Shown: positions 42,368 through 51,935 of the stretch, in pieces | How the letters are laid out: each line of letters opens with the position of its first letter | How positions within the stretch are numbered: the first letter of the stretch is position 1 | Source of the DNA: Burkholderiaceae bacterium | GTDB lineage: Bacteria > Pseudomonadota > Gammaproteobacteria > Burkholderiales > Burkholderiaceae | Length of the DNA: 64,000 nt | Assembly: GCA_947462685.1 (NCBI GenBank) | Contig: CANHPL010000002.1 | Coordinates: forward strand, 62,001 to 126,000 | Reading direction: 5' to 3' | Program-made: the position numbers and the translations under genes | Notes under the pieces: generated by a model | What the model was told of the DNA's origin: nothing | Seen by the model: only the letters and a program-made list of their open reading frames with translations | The model's database searches: none

Positions 42368-43341
42368 TAATTAAACCAATCTAAAGAGTTCAACTGAGAG
42401 AAATTTTTCCCAGAGTTTTGCGCACGTTGTAAAACCATCCAATAAAAACGATAACTTGCTCTGTCATGAAGCTTTCCATCAAACTGTATAGGCCCCCAAT
42501 GCGCATCTTGTGCTGCTTGAAGAATCTGTATTGCTTGTTCCACTTGATTATTCTGCGGACTGAATGCTTCAACAATAACAGGTATTTGGTTTGGGTGGAT
42601 GCTCCACTTACGTGTATATCCAAAAAAATTCTTAGCATTCAGACAATCATCTCGAATTCGAGCGACATCATTAATCTCTGTACAGACATTATGCGAAGGA
42701 ACAATCGCAAAACGGTGGCAGGCTGCAGATATTTCTAGCATAGCGCGTTGAATTAAAGGGTGTTTAAATTGGTCTATATTCATGGCACTTGCTGGAATAG
42801 CGCCACAATGAGCGGATACGAAATCCATTAAACCGAAACTAAGACATTCAATTTGCGATAAAGACGCGATCTGCATTGCATCTGCTAACGATGCATGTGT
42901 TTCAATTAATACGTGAATCGGAATCTGAATGGTAACTCCATGTTGAACTGCTCTCGAGTTAATTTGTTCAATTAAATGGCTTACTTGGACAGCCGATTCT
43001 ACTTTTGGAATAGTGATGTAGGCGAGACGATTACCACATTCTTTTATCAGTATTTCTATATCTTGAATGAAGTGTGGGCTTTGTGGATCATGAACTCGAA
43101 CCCCAACTCGACCAAATTGGTTTTCTGGACTATTCATTAGACGAGCAACCAAATAAGCATGATTCACTTCCGCGCCAATAGGAGCGCCATCCTCACAGTC
43201 AAAAGTTATATCAAAACAAGGCCCAAGCTCTTGTTGCAAGGCGAGGGCCTTTTTCATACGAACTTCGGTACCACAATAGTGATCACAGACGGGTAAGGCC
43301 TTAGGGGCCTTACCTTCGAAGAGAACTTCCGATGGATTCAT
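42367..43341 (-). CDS. CitE-like lyase, HpcH/HpaI aldolase family
   Basis: CoA-ester lyase or thioesterase of the citrate lyase beta / malyl-CoA lyase family, 324 residues. Marks are FDITFDCEDGAPIGAEV (Mg-binding Glu-Asp), GRVGVRVHDPQSPHF, ITIPKVESAVQVSHLIEQI, VLIETHASLADAMQI, LSFGLMDFVSAH and RKWSIHPNQIPVI. Stand-alone CitE proteins without alpha and gamma subunits, as here, usually act on malyl-CoA or citramalyl-CoA. It follows mdh by 14 bases on the same strand, consistent with malate/glyoxylate metabolism. Confidence 0.88.
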   Translation of the reverse strand: MNPSEVLFEGKAPKALPVCDHYCGTEVRMKKALALQQELGPCFDITFDCEDGAPIGAEVNHAYLVARLMNSPENQFGRVGVRVHDPQSPHFIQDIEILIKECGNRLAYITIPKVESAVQVSHLIEQINSRAVQHGVTIQIPIHVLIETHASLADAMQIASLSQIECLSFGLMDFVSAHCGAIPASAMNIDQFKHPLIQRAMLEISAACHRFAIVPSHNVCTEINDVARIRDDCLNAKNFFGYTRKWSIHPNQIPVIVEAFSPQNNQVEQAIQILQAAQDAHWGPIQFDGKLHDRASYRFYWMVLQRAQNSGKNFSQLNSLDWFN

Positions 43342-43355
43342 TGATTTACCTTGAA

Positions 43356-44342
43356 TTACAAGAGATGCTTAACCCCATCTTGCTCTTCAAGAAGTTCCTT
43401 TAATGTAAAGTCCATCCGTTCGCGAGAAAACGCATCAACAGGAAGATCTTTAATCATCGTGTACTCACCATTCTCACAAATGACTGGGAAGCCATACATC
43501 ACTTCAGCAGGGATGCCGTAAGAACCATCGGAGGGCACACCCATCGTCACCCATTTACCGTTGGTTCCAAGATGCCAATCGTGGATATGGTCAACCGCAG
43601 CATTTGCAGCAGAAGCTGCAGAGGATAAGCCACGAGCTTCAATAATTGCTCCACCACGTTTACCCACAGTAGGCAAGAAGGTATTTTTATTCCAATCTTC
43701 GTCATTAATTACTTCTTTAATGGATTTTCCGGCAACTGTGGCGAAACGATAATCTGGATACATCGTAGGGCTGTGGTTACCCCAAACGACTAATTTTTCG
43801 ATATCTGCTACTGCTGTACGAGATTTAGCTGCAAGCTGAGATAAAGCACGGTTGTGATCTAAACGTAACATGGCAGTAAAGTTTTTTGCTGGCAAGTCAG
43901 GGGCAGACTTCATTGCAATGTAAGCATTGGTGTTTGCTGGGTTGCCAACGACTAAAGTTTTAACAGTTCTTTTTGCCACTGCATTTAGGGCTTTGCCTTG
44001 AGCCGTAAAGATTTGGGCATTGGCAGAAAGTAAATCTTTTCTTTCCATGCCTGGACCACGAGGACGGGCACCGACGAGGACCGCATAGTCAATATCTTTA
44101 AATGCGGTCATTGGATCGCCGTGAGCAGTCATACTTTGTAGCAATGGAAAAGCGCAATCGTCGAGTTCCATCATGACGCCTTTTAAAGCATTTTGAGCTT
44201 TTTCATCAGGAATTTCTAATAATTGCAAAATAACTGGTTGATCTTTTCCTAACATATCGCCATTTGCGATACGGAATAAAAGAGAGTATCCAATTTGACC
44301 GGCCGCTCCGGTGACTGCTACGCGCAGGGGTGCTTTTGACAT
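43356..44342 (-). CDS. mdh: Malate dehydrogenase
   Basis: NAD-dependent TCA enzyme, 328 residues. [20 protein letters not shown] is the N-terminal nucleotide site. The substrate arginine loop is in [14 protein letters not shown], the NADH and subunit region is [11 protein letters not shown], and the catalytic histidine is in [16 protein letters not shown] lies seven bases before the chosen ATG ([10 protein letters not shown]); a reading four codons longer starts on that ribosome binding site and is rejected. Divergent from the GntR gene. Confidence 0.95.
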   Translation of the reverse strand: MSKAPLRVAVTGAAGQIGYSLLFRIANGDMLGKDQPVILQLLEIPDEKAQNALKGVMMELDDCAFPLLQSMTAHGDPMTAFKDIDYAVLVGARPRGPGMERKDLLSANAQIFTAQGKALNAVAKRTVKTLVVGNPANTNAYIAMKSAPDLPAKNFTAMLRLDHNRALSQLAAKSRTAVADIEKLVVWGNHSPTMYPDYRFATVAGKSIKEVINDEDWNKNTFLPTVGKRGGAIIEARGLSSAASAANAAVDHIHDWHLGTNGKWVTMGVPSDGSYGIPAEVMYGFPVICENGEYTMIKDLPVDAFSRERMDFTLKELLEEQDGVKHLL

Positions 44343-44379
44343 AACTAGCTCCAAAATAATTAAAAATAAAGGCTATTTG

Positions 44380-44395
44380 ATGAAAAATTTTTCAT
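44380..44395. promoter_or_regulatory. Perfect 16-bp palindrome between mdh and the GntR gene
   Basis: ATGAAAAATTTTTCAT is fully self-complementary. It lies 38 bases before the mdh start and about 36 before the GntR start, where a shared operator could control both divergent genes. Its A/T content makes partial chance likely. Confidence 0.4.
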
Positions 44396-44430
44396 ATTTT
44401 TTATCGCACAGTGTATATATGATATCTATT

Positions 44431-45177
44431 ATGCAAACCAAACAAGACAATTCATCAAAAAAATATATAGATTTACCACTTTATGTACAAATAAAGCACA
44501 AAATTTTGCTGGCTCTTGAGCAAGGTCTCTGGAAATCTGGGGATCTCATACCCAGTGAATCTGACTTAGCTACCACTTATGAGGTTAGCCAAGGTACTAT
44601 TCGCAAGGCACTTGATGAACTAGTCCAGCAACAGTTACTGATTCGTCGTCAAGGGAGTGGGACGTTTGTGGCGACGCATCAGGAAGAGCAAAGTAAATAT
44701 AGGTTTTTGCATTTAGCCAATTCTGCTGGGGTCATTGAGGATTCCCAGAACAAAATTTTGCTCTGCACTCATCAAAAGGCTCCAAAAATCGTTTATGTGT
44801 CATTCAAAATGCAAGCGGAGGATATCTTCGTTCATATACGCAGGTTAATGAGCTTTAATGGTAAACCTATTGTTTTTGAAGATATTTGGTTACCCTGTCC
44901 GCTATTTGGGGATATATCTCTAGAACTATTAGCTTCATGGTCGGGATCGATGTATGGCTTATTTGAAAGTCATTTTGGGGTGCATATGACCCATGCCGAA
45001 GAGCGAATACATGCAGTTTTACCAAGCGATATGGCTGCAGAATATCTAGGAATTGATGCATTAGTTCCCGTTTTAGATGTTTTTCGGGTTGCTTATACCT
45101 ATGGGGATAGGCCGGTAGAGGTTCGTCAGGCCCAATACATCACGACAGAACACCATTATTTTAATCGAATTGGTTAA
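44431..45177 (+). CDS. GntR-family (HutC-type) transcriptional regulator
   Basis: DNA-binding regulator between mdh and the sdh operon. The winged helix is near residues 15-80 (LPLYVQIKHKILLALEQG, IPSESDLATTYEVSQGTIR, LIRRQGSGTFVA). The C-terminal UTRA ligand domain has VHIRRLMSFNGKPIVFED and the ending PVEVRQAQY. I use the third of several in-frame ATGs (MQTKQDN), giving 248 residues; none has a clear ribosome binding site, and the longest reading would run into mdh. It is the likely regulator of sdh and perhaps mdh (inference from position). Confidence 0.85.
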   Translation: MQTKQDNSSKKYIDLPLYVQIKHKILLALEQGLWKSGDLIPSESDLATTYEVSQGTIRKALDELVQQQLLIRRQGSGTFVATHQEEQSKYRFLHLANSAGVIEDSQNKILLCTHQKAPKIVYVSFKMQAEDIFVHIRRLMSFNGKPIVFEDIWLPCPLFGDISLELLASWSGSMYGLFESHFGVHMTHAEERIHAVLPSDMAAEYLGIDALVPVLDVFRVAYTYGDRPVEVRQAQYITTEHHYFNRIG

Positions 45178-45261
45178 GCTTAACTGATGAAATAACTCAA
45201 GTTTTGACAAAAAAAAATCATGAAATCTCAGGATATGACAAAATTACGAAATACAAATTTA

Positions 45262-45284
45262 TTTATGTAATGAAATTACATAAA
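45262..45284 (+). promoter_or_regulatory. Operator candidate before sdhC: perfect 10-bp-arm inverted repeat
   Basis: TTTATGTAAT and ATTACATAAA are perfect reverse complements around GAA, 65 bases before the sdhC ATG. The pattern TGTAAT..ATTACA has the GT and AC pair typical of GntR-family sites. There is no T-run after it, so a terminator is unlikely. TTGACA occurs upstream at 45204-45209 but without a well-spaced -10. Confidence 0.6.
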
Positions 45285-45349
45285 AGTTTGTGAAAATAAG
45301 AAGAGTAGTAATAAGATTTTTACAGCACATACAATTTAAAAGGAACAAC

Positions 45350-45775
45350 ATGTCTGAAACTGTTGACACGAGCCCTAAGCCAGCCCGCCGAGAATTCAAA
45401 AATATTGGATACGGGCAAATTTTAACTTCCTATAAATTACCCTGGTCTGGAAAAGTATCTATTTTGCATCGCGCTAGCGGTGCATTACTTTTTTTATCCT
45501 TACCATTTATCCTTTATCTCTTTGATCAGAGTTTGACTTCTGAACTGAGTTTTATAACTTTTTCAGAAGTTATAGGTCACCCTCTCATTAAATTATTTTT
45601 ACTCGCCTTAATTTGGGCTTTTTTACATCACTTTTGTGCTGGGATCCGTTTTTTGTTGTTAGATCTGCACAAGGGTATTGAGAAAACACAAATCCAAAAA
45701 ACCGCAGTCACTGTCCTAGTTGTGAGCTTATCTCTTACAGCGGTTCTTGGGGCAAAACTTTTTAACTTATTCTGA
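45350..45775 (+). CDS. sdhC: Succinate dehydrogenase cytochrome b556 subunit
   Basis: Membrane anchor of complex II that binds heme b and quinone, 141 residues, three transmembrane segments. The SdhC signature VSILHRASGALLF is at about residues 39-51, and the heme-ligand region is LHHFCAGIRFLLLD. AAAGGAA precedes the ATG (MSETVD); an upstream in-frame reading lacks support. First gene of the sdhCDAB-sdhE-gltA operon. Confidence 0.94.
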   Translation: MSETVDTSPKPARREFKNIGYGQILTSYKLPWSGKVSILHRASGALLFLSLPFILYLFDQSLTSELSFITFSEVIGHPLIKLFLLALIWAFLHHFCAGIRFLLLDLHKGIEKTQIQKTAVTVLVVSLSLTAVLGAKLFNLF

Positions 45776-45782
45776 GGTCAAC

Positions 45783-46148
45783 ATGTCAAAAAATAATATT
45801 GGTGTAAATCGACTTGTTGTCGGTGCTCATTACGGTTTAACAGAATGGCTATTACAACGTATTACAGCTGTGATTATGGTTATTTTTACGGTTCTGTTTT
45901 TAGGTGTTTATTTAGTTTATGGCAACGCCAGTTATGAAGGTTGGGCTAGTTTATTTGCCAATCAGTTCATCAAGATTGTCACATTTCTTACTCTATTAAG
46001 CCTTTTTTATCACGCATGGGTTGGAATCCGTGATATTTGGATGGATTACATTGCTTCTGCTGGACTGCGTCTAGCATTACAAACTTTTACTGTGTTGTGG
46101 CTAGTCGGTTGTGCTGGTTACACTGCTCAAATTCTTTGGAGGGTTTAA
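45783..46148 (+). CDS. sdhD: Succinate dehydrogenase hydrophobic membrane anchor subunit
   Basis: Second membrane anchor of complex II, 121 residues with three hydrophobic segments. The SdhD-like pattern GLTEWLLQRITAVIMVIF carries a conserved arginine, and SLFYHAWVGIRDIWMDYI carries the heme histidine and the quinone-site residues. GAGG seven bases before the ATG sets the start seven bases after sdhC. Confidence 0.93.
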   Translation: MSKNNIGVNRLVVGAHYGLTEWLLQRITAVIMVIFTVLFLGVYLVYGNASYEGWASLFANQFIKIVTFLTLLSLFYHAWVGIRDIWMDYIASAGLRLALQTFTVLWLVGCAGYTAQILWRV

Positions 46149-47927
46149 ATGGCAGCTATAAAATCAGCTATTCCGCGCAGACGTTTTGACGTGGTGATTG
46201 TTGGGGCAGGTGGTGCTGGGATGCGTGCATCTTTGCAGTTGGCAGAAGCGGGCCTGAATGTCGCTGTGCTATCAAAAGTTTTTCCAACTCGTTCGCACAC
46301 TGTTGCAGCTCAGGGTGGGATTGGCGCATCTCTTGGGAACATGAGTGAAGATAATTGGCACTATCACTTTTACGACACGATCAAAGGTTCAGACTGGTTA
46401 GGTGATCAAGATGCCATTGAATTTATGTGCCGTGAAGCTCCTAAGGTGGTGTATGAGTTAGAGCATTTTGGTATGCCATTTGATCGCAATCCAGATGGCA
46501 CCATTTATCAGCGTCCATTTGGTGGCCATACAGCAAATTATGGCGAAAAAGCTGTCCAAAGAGCATGTGCTGCGGCGGATAGAACTGGTCACGCGATGTT
46601 ACATACGCTATATCAAAGAAACGTCCGAGCTCGTACGCAGTTTTTTGTCGAGTGGATGGCCTTGGATTTAATTCGTGATGCAGATGGAGATGTTCTTGGT
46701 GTTACTGCCATGGAAATGGAAACGGGTGATATCCACATCCTTGAAGCTAAATGTACGATGTTTGCAACTGGCGGTGCTGGCCGTATTTGGCAAGCTTCTA
46801 CTAATGCATTTATCAATACCGGTGACGGTATGGGCATGACTGCTCGCGCAGGAGTTCCTTTAGAGGATATGGAATTTTGGCAATTTCACCCAACCGGAGT
46901 TGCAGGCGCTGGTGTCTTATTAACCGAAGGTTGCCGTGGCGAGGGTGGTATTTTGCGTAATAAAGATGGCGAGCGTTTCATGGAGCGTTACGCACCTACG
47001 CTCAAAGATTTAGCGCCCCGCGATTTTGTGTCACGCGCAATGGATCAAGAAATCAAAGAGGGTCGTGGCTGTGGACCTAATGGCGATTACGTTGTATTAG
47101 ATTTAACACATATTGGTGCAGAGACCATTCATAAGCGTTTGCCGTCTGTTTTTGAAATTGGTATTAACTTTGCTAACGTTGATGTTACGAAAGAGCCAAT
47201 TCCTGTAGTGCCAACCATTCATTATCAAATGGGTGGCATTCCGACAAATATTCATGGTCAAGTGGTAGCTCCCAAGAATGGCAATCCCAATGCTGTTGTT
47301 AATGGATTTTATGCTGTAGGAGAATGTTCTTGTGTGTCTGTTCATGGAGCAAATCGACTTGGAACAAACTCATTGCTTGACTTGTTGGTATTTGGTCGTG
47401 CAGCGGGCAATCATGTTGTTTCAACCTCTTTAAAGCAAAAAGAACATAAGCCTTTACCTGCTGATGCCGCCGATTACTCTTTATCACGGGTTGCTGCTTT
47501 GGATAACTCAAGTTCGGGTGAATACACCCAAGATGTAGCGAATGAAATACGTAATGCTATGCAAAAACATTGTGGCGTATTTAGAACGCAAAAAATCATG
47601 GATGAAGGTGTTGCCAAAATGGCAGAGTTGACTGAAAAAGCCAAACACATCCATTTAAAAGATAAATCAAAGACTTTTAATACCGCACGTGTTGAAGCCT
47701 TAGAGTTAGCTAATTTAGTCGAAGCGGCTAATTCAACCATGTACTCAGCAGCAGCTAGACAGGAAAGTCGTGGCGCTCATGCTCACGATGACTGTCCAAA
47801 TCGAGATGATGAAAACTGGATGAAACATTCTCTTTGGTTTAAAGAAAATAACCGATTGGAGTACAAGCCAGTCAACCTGCAGCCATTAACTGCTGAGTCC
47901 ATTCCACCTAAAGTTCGTACTTTCTAA
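46149..47927 (+). CDS. sdhA: Succinate dehydrogenase flavoprotein subunit
   Basis: Catalytic FAD subunit of complex II, 592 residues. The dinucleotide site is VVIVGAGGAGMRASLQLAEA. The histidine that binds FAD covalently is in TRSHTVAAQGGIGA. Substrate and catalytic residues lie in QFHPTGVAGAG, TEGCRGEGGILRN and MGGIPTN, with ECSCVSVHGANRLGTNSLLD near the end. GGAGGG overlaps the sdhD stop. Typical length. Confidence 0.96.
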   Translation: MAAIKSAIPRRRFDVVIVGAGGAGMRASLQLAEAGLNVAVLSKVFPTRSHTVAAQGGIGASLGNMSEDNWHYHFYDTIKGSDWLGDQDAIEFMCREAPKVVYELEHFGMPFDRNPDGTIYQRPFGGHTANYGEKAVQRACAAADRTGHAMLHTLYQRNVRARTQFFVEWMALDLIRDADGDVLGVTAMEMETGDIHILEAKCTMFATGGAGRIWQASTNAFINTGDGMGMTARAGVPLEDMEFWQFHPTGVAGAGVLLTEGCRGEGGILRNKDGERFMERYAPTLKDLAPRDFVSRAMDQEIKEGRGCGPNGDYVVLDLTHIGAETIHKRLPSVFEIGINFANVDVTKEPIPVVPTIHYQMGGIPTNIHGQVVAPKNGNPNAVVNGFYAVGECSCVSVHGANRLGTNSLLDLLVFGRAAGNHVVSTSLKQKEHKPLPADAADYSLSRVAALDNSSSGEYTQDVANEIRNAMQKHCGVFRTQKIMDEGVAKMAELTEKAKHIHLKDKSKTFNTARVEALELANLVEAANSTMYSAAARQESRGAHAHDDCPNRDDENWMKHSLWFKENNRLEYKPVNLQPLTAESIPPKVRTF

Positions 47928-47937
47928 GAGGTTTATC

Positions 47938-48645
47938 ATGAGTCAAAAGAGAATATTTGAAGTCTACCGCTACGACCCTGATCAGGACGCTGCCCCACGT
48001 ATGCAGACCTATGAGTTAGAGCTAGATGGCAGTGAAAGAATGTTATTGGATGCTTTAATAAAGCTTAAGAAATTGGATGAGACCTTATCATTCCGTCGCT
48101 CATGCCGCGAAGGTGTTTGCGGTTCTGATGCCATGAACATTAACGGTAAAAATGGCTTGGCTTGCTTGACGAATATGTTGACTTTGCCCAACAAAATTAC
48201 ATTACGACCATTACCAGGTTTGCCTGTTGTGCGAGATATGATTGTTGATATGACGAATTTTTTCAAGCAATACCACTCGATTCGCCCCTATTTGGTCAAC
48301 GATACACCGCCTCCTGAAAAAGAGCGTTTACAGTCTCCTGAAGAACGTGACGAGTTGAATGGCCTGTACGAATGTATTTTGTGCGCATCTTGCTCTACAG
48401 CTTGCCCATCTTTTTGGTGGAACCCCGATAAATTTGTAGGTCCTGCAGGTTTATTACAGGCCTACCGCTTCATTGCTGATAGTCGCGATCAAGTCACGAG
48501 TGAGCGTTTAGATAATTTGGAAGATCCATATCGATTATTCCGTTGTCACACCATTATGAATTGTGTAGACGTATGTCCAAAAGGCCTAAACCCAACTAAA
48601 GCAATTGGCAAAATTAAGGAATTGATGGTACGTCGCTCAGTATGA
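47938..48645 (+). CDS. sdhB: Succinate dehydrogenase iron-sulfur subunit
   Basis: Electron-transfer subunit of complex II, 235 residues, with three clusters. [2Fe-2S] ligands are in SCREGVCGSDAMNINGKNGL followed by a further Cys. [4Fe-4S] and [3Fe-4S] ligands are in CILCASCSTACPSFWWN and CHTIMNCVDVCPKGLNP. It overlaps sdhE by four bases. No unusual features. Confidence 0.96.
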   Translation: MSQKRIFEVYRYDPDQDAAPRMQTYELELDGSERMLLDALIKLKKLDETLSFRRSCREGVCGSDAMNINGKNGLACLTNMLTLPNKITLRPLPGLPVVRDMIVDMTNFFKQYHSIRPYLVNDTPPPEKERLQSPEERDELNGLYECILCASCSTACPSFWWNPDKFVGPAGLLQAYRFIADSRDQVTSERLDNLEDPYRLFRCHTIMNCVDVCPKGLNPTKAIGKIKELMVRRSV

Positions 48646-48899
48646 TTGCTGATGCACAAACCCTTTCTAGACTTCGCTGGAGTGCTAGAAGAGGTTTACT
48701 TGAAAATGATTTGATTATTGAGCGATTTTTTAATCGATATATCAATACATTGACGGTAGAAGATGTGTTTGCGATGGATCAGTTGCTTGATCTTAGTGAT
48801 AACGATTTGTTAGATTTGCTCCTGAAAAGGATTGAGCCTAAAGGGGCTCTAGACAAACCAGATGTGATTAAAATATTACAAATGTTGCGTCAAATGTAA
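48642..48899 (+). CDS. sdhE: FAD assembly factor SdhE
   Basis: 85-residue protein required to attach FAD to SdhA. The family motif RGLLENDL (RGxxE) is at about residues 18-25, in RWSARRGLLENDLIIERFF, and the rest is helical. Four-base overlap with sdhB fits co-translation with its client enzyme. Confidence 0.92.
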   Translation: MIADAQTLSRLRWSARRGLLENDLIIERFFNRYINTLTVEDVFAMDQLLDLSDNDLLDLLLKRIEPKGALDKPDVIKILQMLRQM

Positions 48900-48975
48900 A
48901 ATTTGGTGTTGAAAATGAAAAAGTAACGAGCTGTGTTCTATTAATATAATAATTTGAATGGAAGGAAATCCTGCA

Positions 48976-50286
48976 ATGACCCCCTCTGACATTAAAGCCA
49001 CACTATCTTTTTCTGACGGCTCACCAGCTATCGACATGCCAATTTACAAAGGAACAGTTGGTCCCGATGTAATAGATATTCGTAAATTGTATGGACAAAC
49101 AGGTAAATTTACCTATGACCCTGGTTTTATGTCTACAGCTTCTTGTAACTCAAAGATTACCTTTATTGACGGTGACAAAGGTGAGTTGCTATATCGTGGA
49201 TACCCTATTCAAGAATTAGCTCAAAATTGTGATTTTCTAGAAAGCTGTTATTTGCTTATTAATGGCGAATTACCGAATGCAGATGAGAAAAAGTCATTTG
49301 ACAGGCTCGTCATGCAACATACAATGGTTCATGAGCAGATGCAGTTCTTTCTGAGAGGTTTCCGTCGAGATGCACATCCGATGGCTGTATTAACAGGCTT
49401 AGTTGGTGGAATGGCAGCTTTTTATCACGATGGTCTCGATTATAGTAATCAAAAAATTAGAGAAATCGCTCAAATTCGCTTAATTGCAAAAATGCCAACC
49501 TTGGTAGCTATGTCTTATAAATATTCGATTGGGCAACCATTTATTTATCCAAAGAATGATTTATCTTACACAGCAAACTTCATGCGAATGATGTTTGCTA
49601 ATCCTTGTGAAGAATATCAAATCAATGATGTTTTGGTTCGTGCTTTGGACCGAATCTTCATTTTACATGCTGATCATGAGCAAAATGCTTCCACGTCAAC
49701 GGTCCGATTGGCTGGTTCCTCTGGCACTAACCCATTTGCAGCAATTGCTTCTGGAGTTGCTTGTTTATGGGGTCCTGCGCATGGTGGTGCCAATGAAGCT
49801 TGTTTACAAATGCTTGAAAATATCCAAGCCATGGGCGGGGTAGAGAAAATCGGTGAATTCATCGCTCAAGTGAAAGATAAAGAATCAGGTGTTCGTTTGA
49901 TGGGCTTTGGTCATCGGGTTTATAAAAACTTTGACCCACGTGCCAAGTTAATGCGTGAAACATGTTACGAAGTTCTGAATGAGCTTGGTTTGCAAGATGA
50001 CCCATTGTTCAAATTAGCCATGACATTAGAGAAAATTGCATTAGAAGATGAGTACTTTGTTAGCCGTAAACTTTATCCAAACGTCGATTTTTACTCAGGA
50101 ATTGTCCAGCGTGCATTAGGGATTCCAACAGAAATGTTCACTTGCATATTCTCATTAGCTAGAACAGTTGGTTGGATCGCGCAGTGGGAAGAGATGATTA
50201 CAGATCCTGAGTATAAAATAGGGCGTCCGCGTCAATTATTTAATGGCTATCAGACTCGGTCAGTTCCATCTATTAACAAACGATAA
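48976..50286 (+). CDS. gltA: Citrate synthase
   Basis: Type II citrate synthase of the TCA cycle, 436 residues. Active-site regions are [36 protein letters not shown] and [14 protein letters not shown], with the catalytic histidines and aspartate. The start with GAAGGA nine bases upstream (MTPSDIK) is preferred over an ATG six codons earlier that lies on that ribosome binding site. TATAAT at 48945-48950 may give it its own promoter besides sdh read-through. Confidence 0.95.
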   Translation: MTPSDIKATLSFSDGSPAIDMPIYKGTVGPDVIDIRKLYGQTGKFTYDPGFMSTASCNSKITFIDGDKGELLYRGYPIQELAQNCDFLESCYLLINGELPNADEKKSFDRLVMQHTMVHEQMQFFLRGFRRDAHPMAVLTGLVGGMAAFYHDGLDYSNQKIREIAQIRLIAKMPTLVAMSYKYSIGQPFIYPKNDLSYTANFMRMMFANPCEEYQINDVLVRALDRIFILHADHEQNASTSTVRLAGSSGTNPFAAIASGVACLWGPAHGGANEACLQMLENIQAMGGVEKIGEFIAQVKDKESGVRLMGFGHRVYKNFDPRAKLMRETCYEVLNELGLQDDPLFKLAMTLEKIALEDEYFVSRKLYPNVDFYSGIVQRALGIPTEMFTCIFSLARTVGWIAQWEEMITDPEYKIGRPRQLFNGYQTRSVPSINKR

Positions 50287-50299
50287 TCAAGGAGATTGC

Positions 50300-51709
50300 A
50301 TGGCTCGTACCTTATATGACAAGCTTTGGGACGACCATGTGGTCTATGCGGAAGAAGACGGTACTGCGGTTTTATATATCGACCGTCATCTTTTGCATGA
50401 GGTAACTAGCCCTCAGGCTTTTGAAGGCTTATCACTTGCTAAACGAGCTTTATGGCGTAATTCAGCGAATTTGGCTGTTTCAGACCACAATGTTCCGACT
50501 ACGGATCGATCAGTTGGCATCACCGATCCCATTTCTAAATTACAAGTTGATACTTTAGATACCAATTGTGATCGATTAGGTATTACTCAATATAAAATGC
50601 ATGACTTACGTCAAGGGATTGTCCATGTCATTGGTCCAGAGCAGGGGGCTACGCTACCCGGTATGACGATTGTTTGTGGTGATTCTCACACAAGTACACA
50701 TGGTGCCTTTGGGGCATTGGCTTTTGGTATCGGAACTTCAGAAGTCGAGCATGTTTTAGCAACCCAAACATTGCTCATGAAAAAAAGTAAAAACATGTTA
50801 ATTCGTGTTGATGGTAGATTATCCTCAGGCTGTACGGCCAAAGATATTGTTCTTGCAATTATTGGAAAGATTGGCACTGCAGGTGGAACTGGCCATACTA
50901 TTGAGTTTGCTGGTGAGGCGATTCAACAGTTATCGATTGAAGGTCGTATGACGGTTTGTAATATGGCGATTGAAGCAGGGGCAAGGTCAGGTTTAATTGC
51001 AGTAGATGAAAAAACCATCGAATACGTACAAAATCGTCCATATGCACCCACAGGCCAAGCTTGGAGTTTGGCAATACAGTATTGGCGTGGACTGCATTCA
51101 GACCCAGATGCTGTATTTGATCAAGTGATTCAATTACGTGCCGAAGAGATCAAACCTCAGGTCACTTGGGGTACTTCCCCAGAAATGGTTTTATCGATTG
51201 AAGATCGTATACCTGATCCTGAAAAAGAAAAAGACCCAAATAAGCGGTCTGCGATTGAGCATGCATTGGTTTACATGGGCTTAACACCTAATACGCCAAT
51301 TGACTCCATCATGATTGATAAAGTATTTATTGGCTCTTGTACCAATAGCCGTATTGAAGATATGCGTGCGGCAGCGAAAGTTGTTGAGCGCTTAGGTAAA
51401 AAAGTTGCACCGAATGTGAGGTTGGCACTAGTGGTTCCTGGTTCTGGTTTGGTCAAAGCACAGGCAGAAAAAGAGGGGTTAGATAAACTCTTTATTGCGG
51501 CGGGATTCGAGTGGCGTGAACCAGGATGTTCTATGTGCTTAGCTATGAATGCCGATCGACTGGAGCCACAGGAGCGGTGTGCTTCTACTTCAAATCGTAA
51601 TTTTGAAGGGCGCCAAGGAGCCGGGGGCCGGACTCATTTAGTCAGCCCTGCGATGGCTGCTGCTGCTGCGATTGAAGGTCATTTTGTGGATGTGCGTAAA
51701 ATTGCATAA
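50300..51709 (+). CDS. leuC: 3-isopropylmalate dehydratase large subunit
   Basis: Aconitase-family enzyme of leucine synthesis, 469 residues. The [4Fe-4S] cysteines are in [17 protein letters not shown] and [35 protein letters not shown] is another family block, and the C-terminal [10 protein letters not shown] matches. AAGGAGA precedes the chosen ATG; a longer frame would reach back into gltA. It lies 13 bases after gltA, so the leu genes may be partly read from the sdh-gltA promoter. Confidence 0.96.
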   Translation: MARTLYDKLWDDHVVYAEEDGTAVLYIDRHLLHEVTSPQAFEGLSLAKRALWRNSANLAVSDHNVPTTDRSVGITDPISKLQVDTLDTNCDRLGITQYKMHDLRQGIVHVIGPEQGATLPGMTIVCGDSHTSTHGAFGALAFGIGTSEVEHVLATQTLLMKKSKNMLIRVDGRLSSGCTAKDIVLAIIGKIGTAGGTGHTIEFAGEAIQQLSIEGRMTVCNMAIEAGARSGLIAVDEKTIEYVQNRPYAPTGQAWSLAIQYWRGLHSDPDAVFDQVIQLRAEEIKPQVTWGTSPEMVLSIEDRIPDPEKEKDPNKRSAIEHALVYMGLTPNTPIDSIMIDKVFIGSCTNSRIEDMRAAAKVVERLGKKVAPNVRLALVVPGSGLVKAQAEKEGLDKLFIAAGFEWREPGCSMCLAMNADRLEPQERCASTSNRNFEGRQGAGGRTHLVSPAMAAAAAIEGHFVDVRKIA

Positions 51710-51730
51710 TTATTAATAAAAGGTCTATCG

Positions 51731-51925
51731 ATGAAAATTATTCAATGTATTTTTTTTCTGGTTATATCTCATGTATTAATCGCTTGCTCAACCCTTGAGG
51801 GTATGGGCCGTGATTTACAAAGTTTAGGTAAGTCGATTGAAAAAACTGCAGGACCATCAGTAAAGCTGGAAGAATCAAAGCCGATCGAACAGCCATCGGG
51901 TGCTGTTGTAACCCCAATTAAATAG
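51731..51925 (+). CDS. Entericidin-like small lipoprotein inside the leu operon
   Basis: 64-residue lipoprotein: signal CIFFLVISHVLIAC with Cys19 as the lipid site, then STLEGMGRDLQSLGKSIEKT. This matches the EcnA/EcnB pattern (TxxGxGxDxxxxGxxI). A proline-rich acidic tail follows. It sits between leuC and leuD with 21- and 10-base gaps. A small lipoprotein in this place is, as I recall, common in Burkholderiales. Entericidin B causes lysis and A opposes it in E. coli; here no partner is seen and the role is unknown. Confidence 0.8.
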   Translation: MKIIQCIFFLVISHVLIACSTLEGMGRDLQSLGKSIEKTAGPSVKLEESKPIEQPSGAVVTPIK

Positions 51926-51935
51926 ATGAATAACT

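Noticed and set aside
44311..44430. Long N-terminal extension of the GntR regulator
   Set aside because: It would begin inside mdh and cross the divergent promoter region; the helix-turn-helix is normally near the N-terminus.
45262..45284. Reading the sdhC palindrome as a terminator of the GntR gene
   Set aside because: The stem is AT-rich and no run of T follows it, so an operator is more likely.
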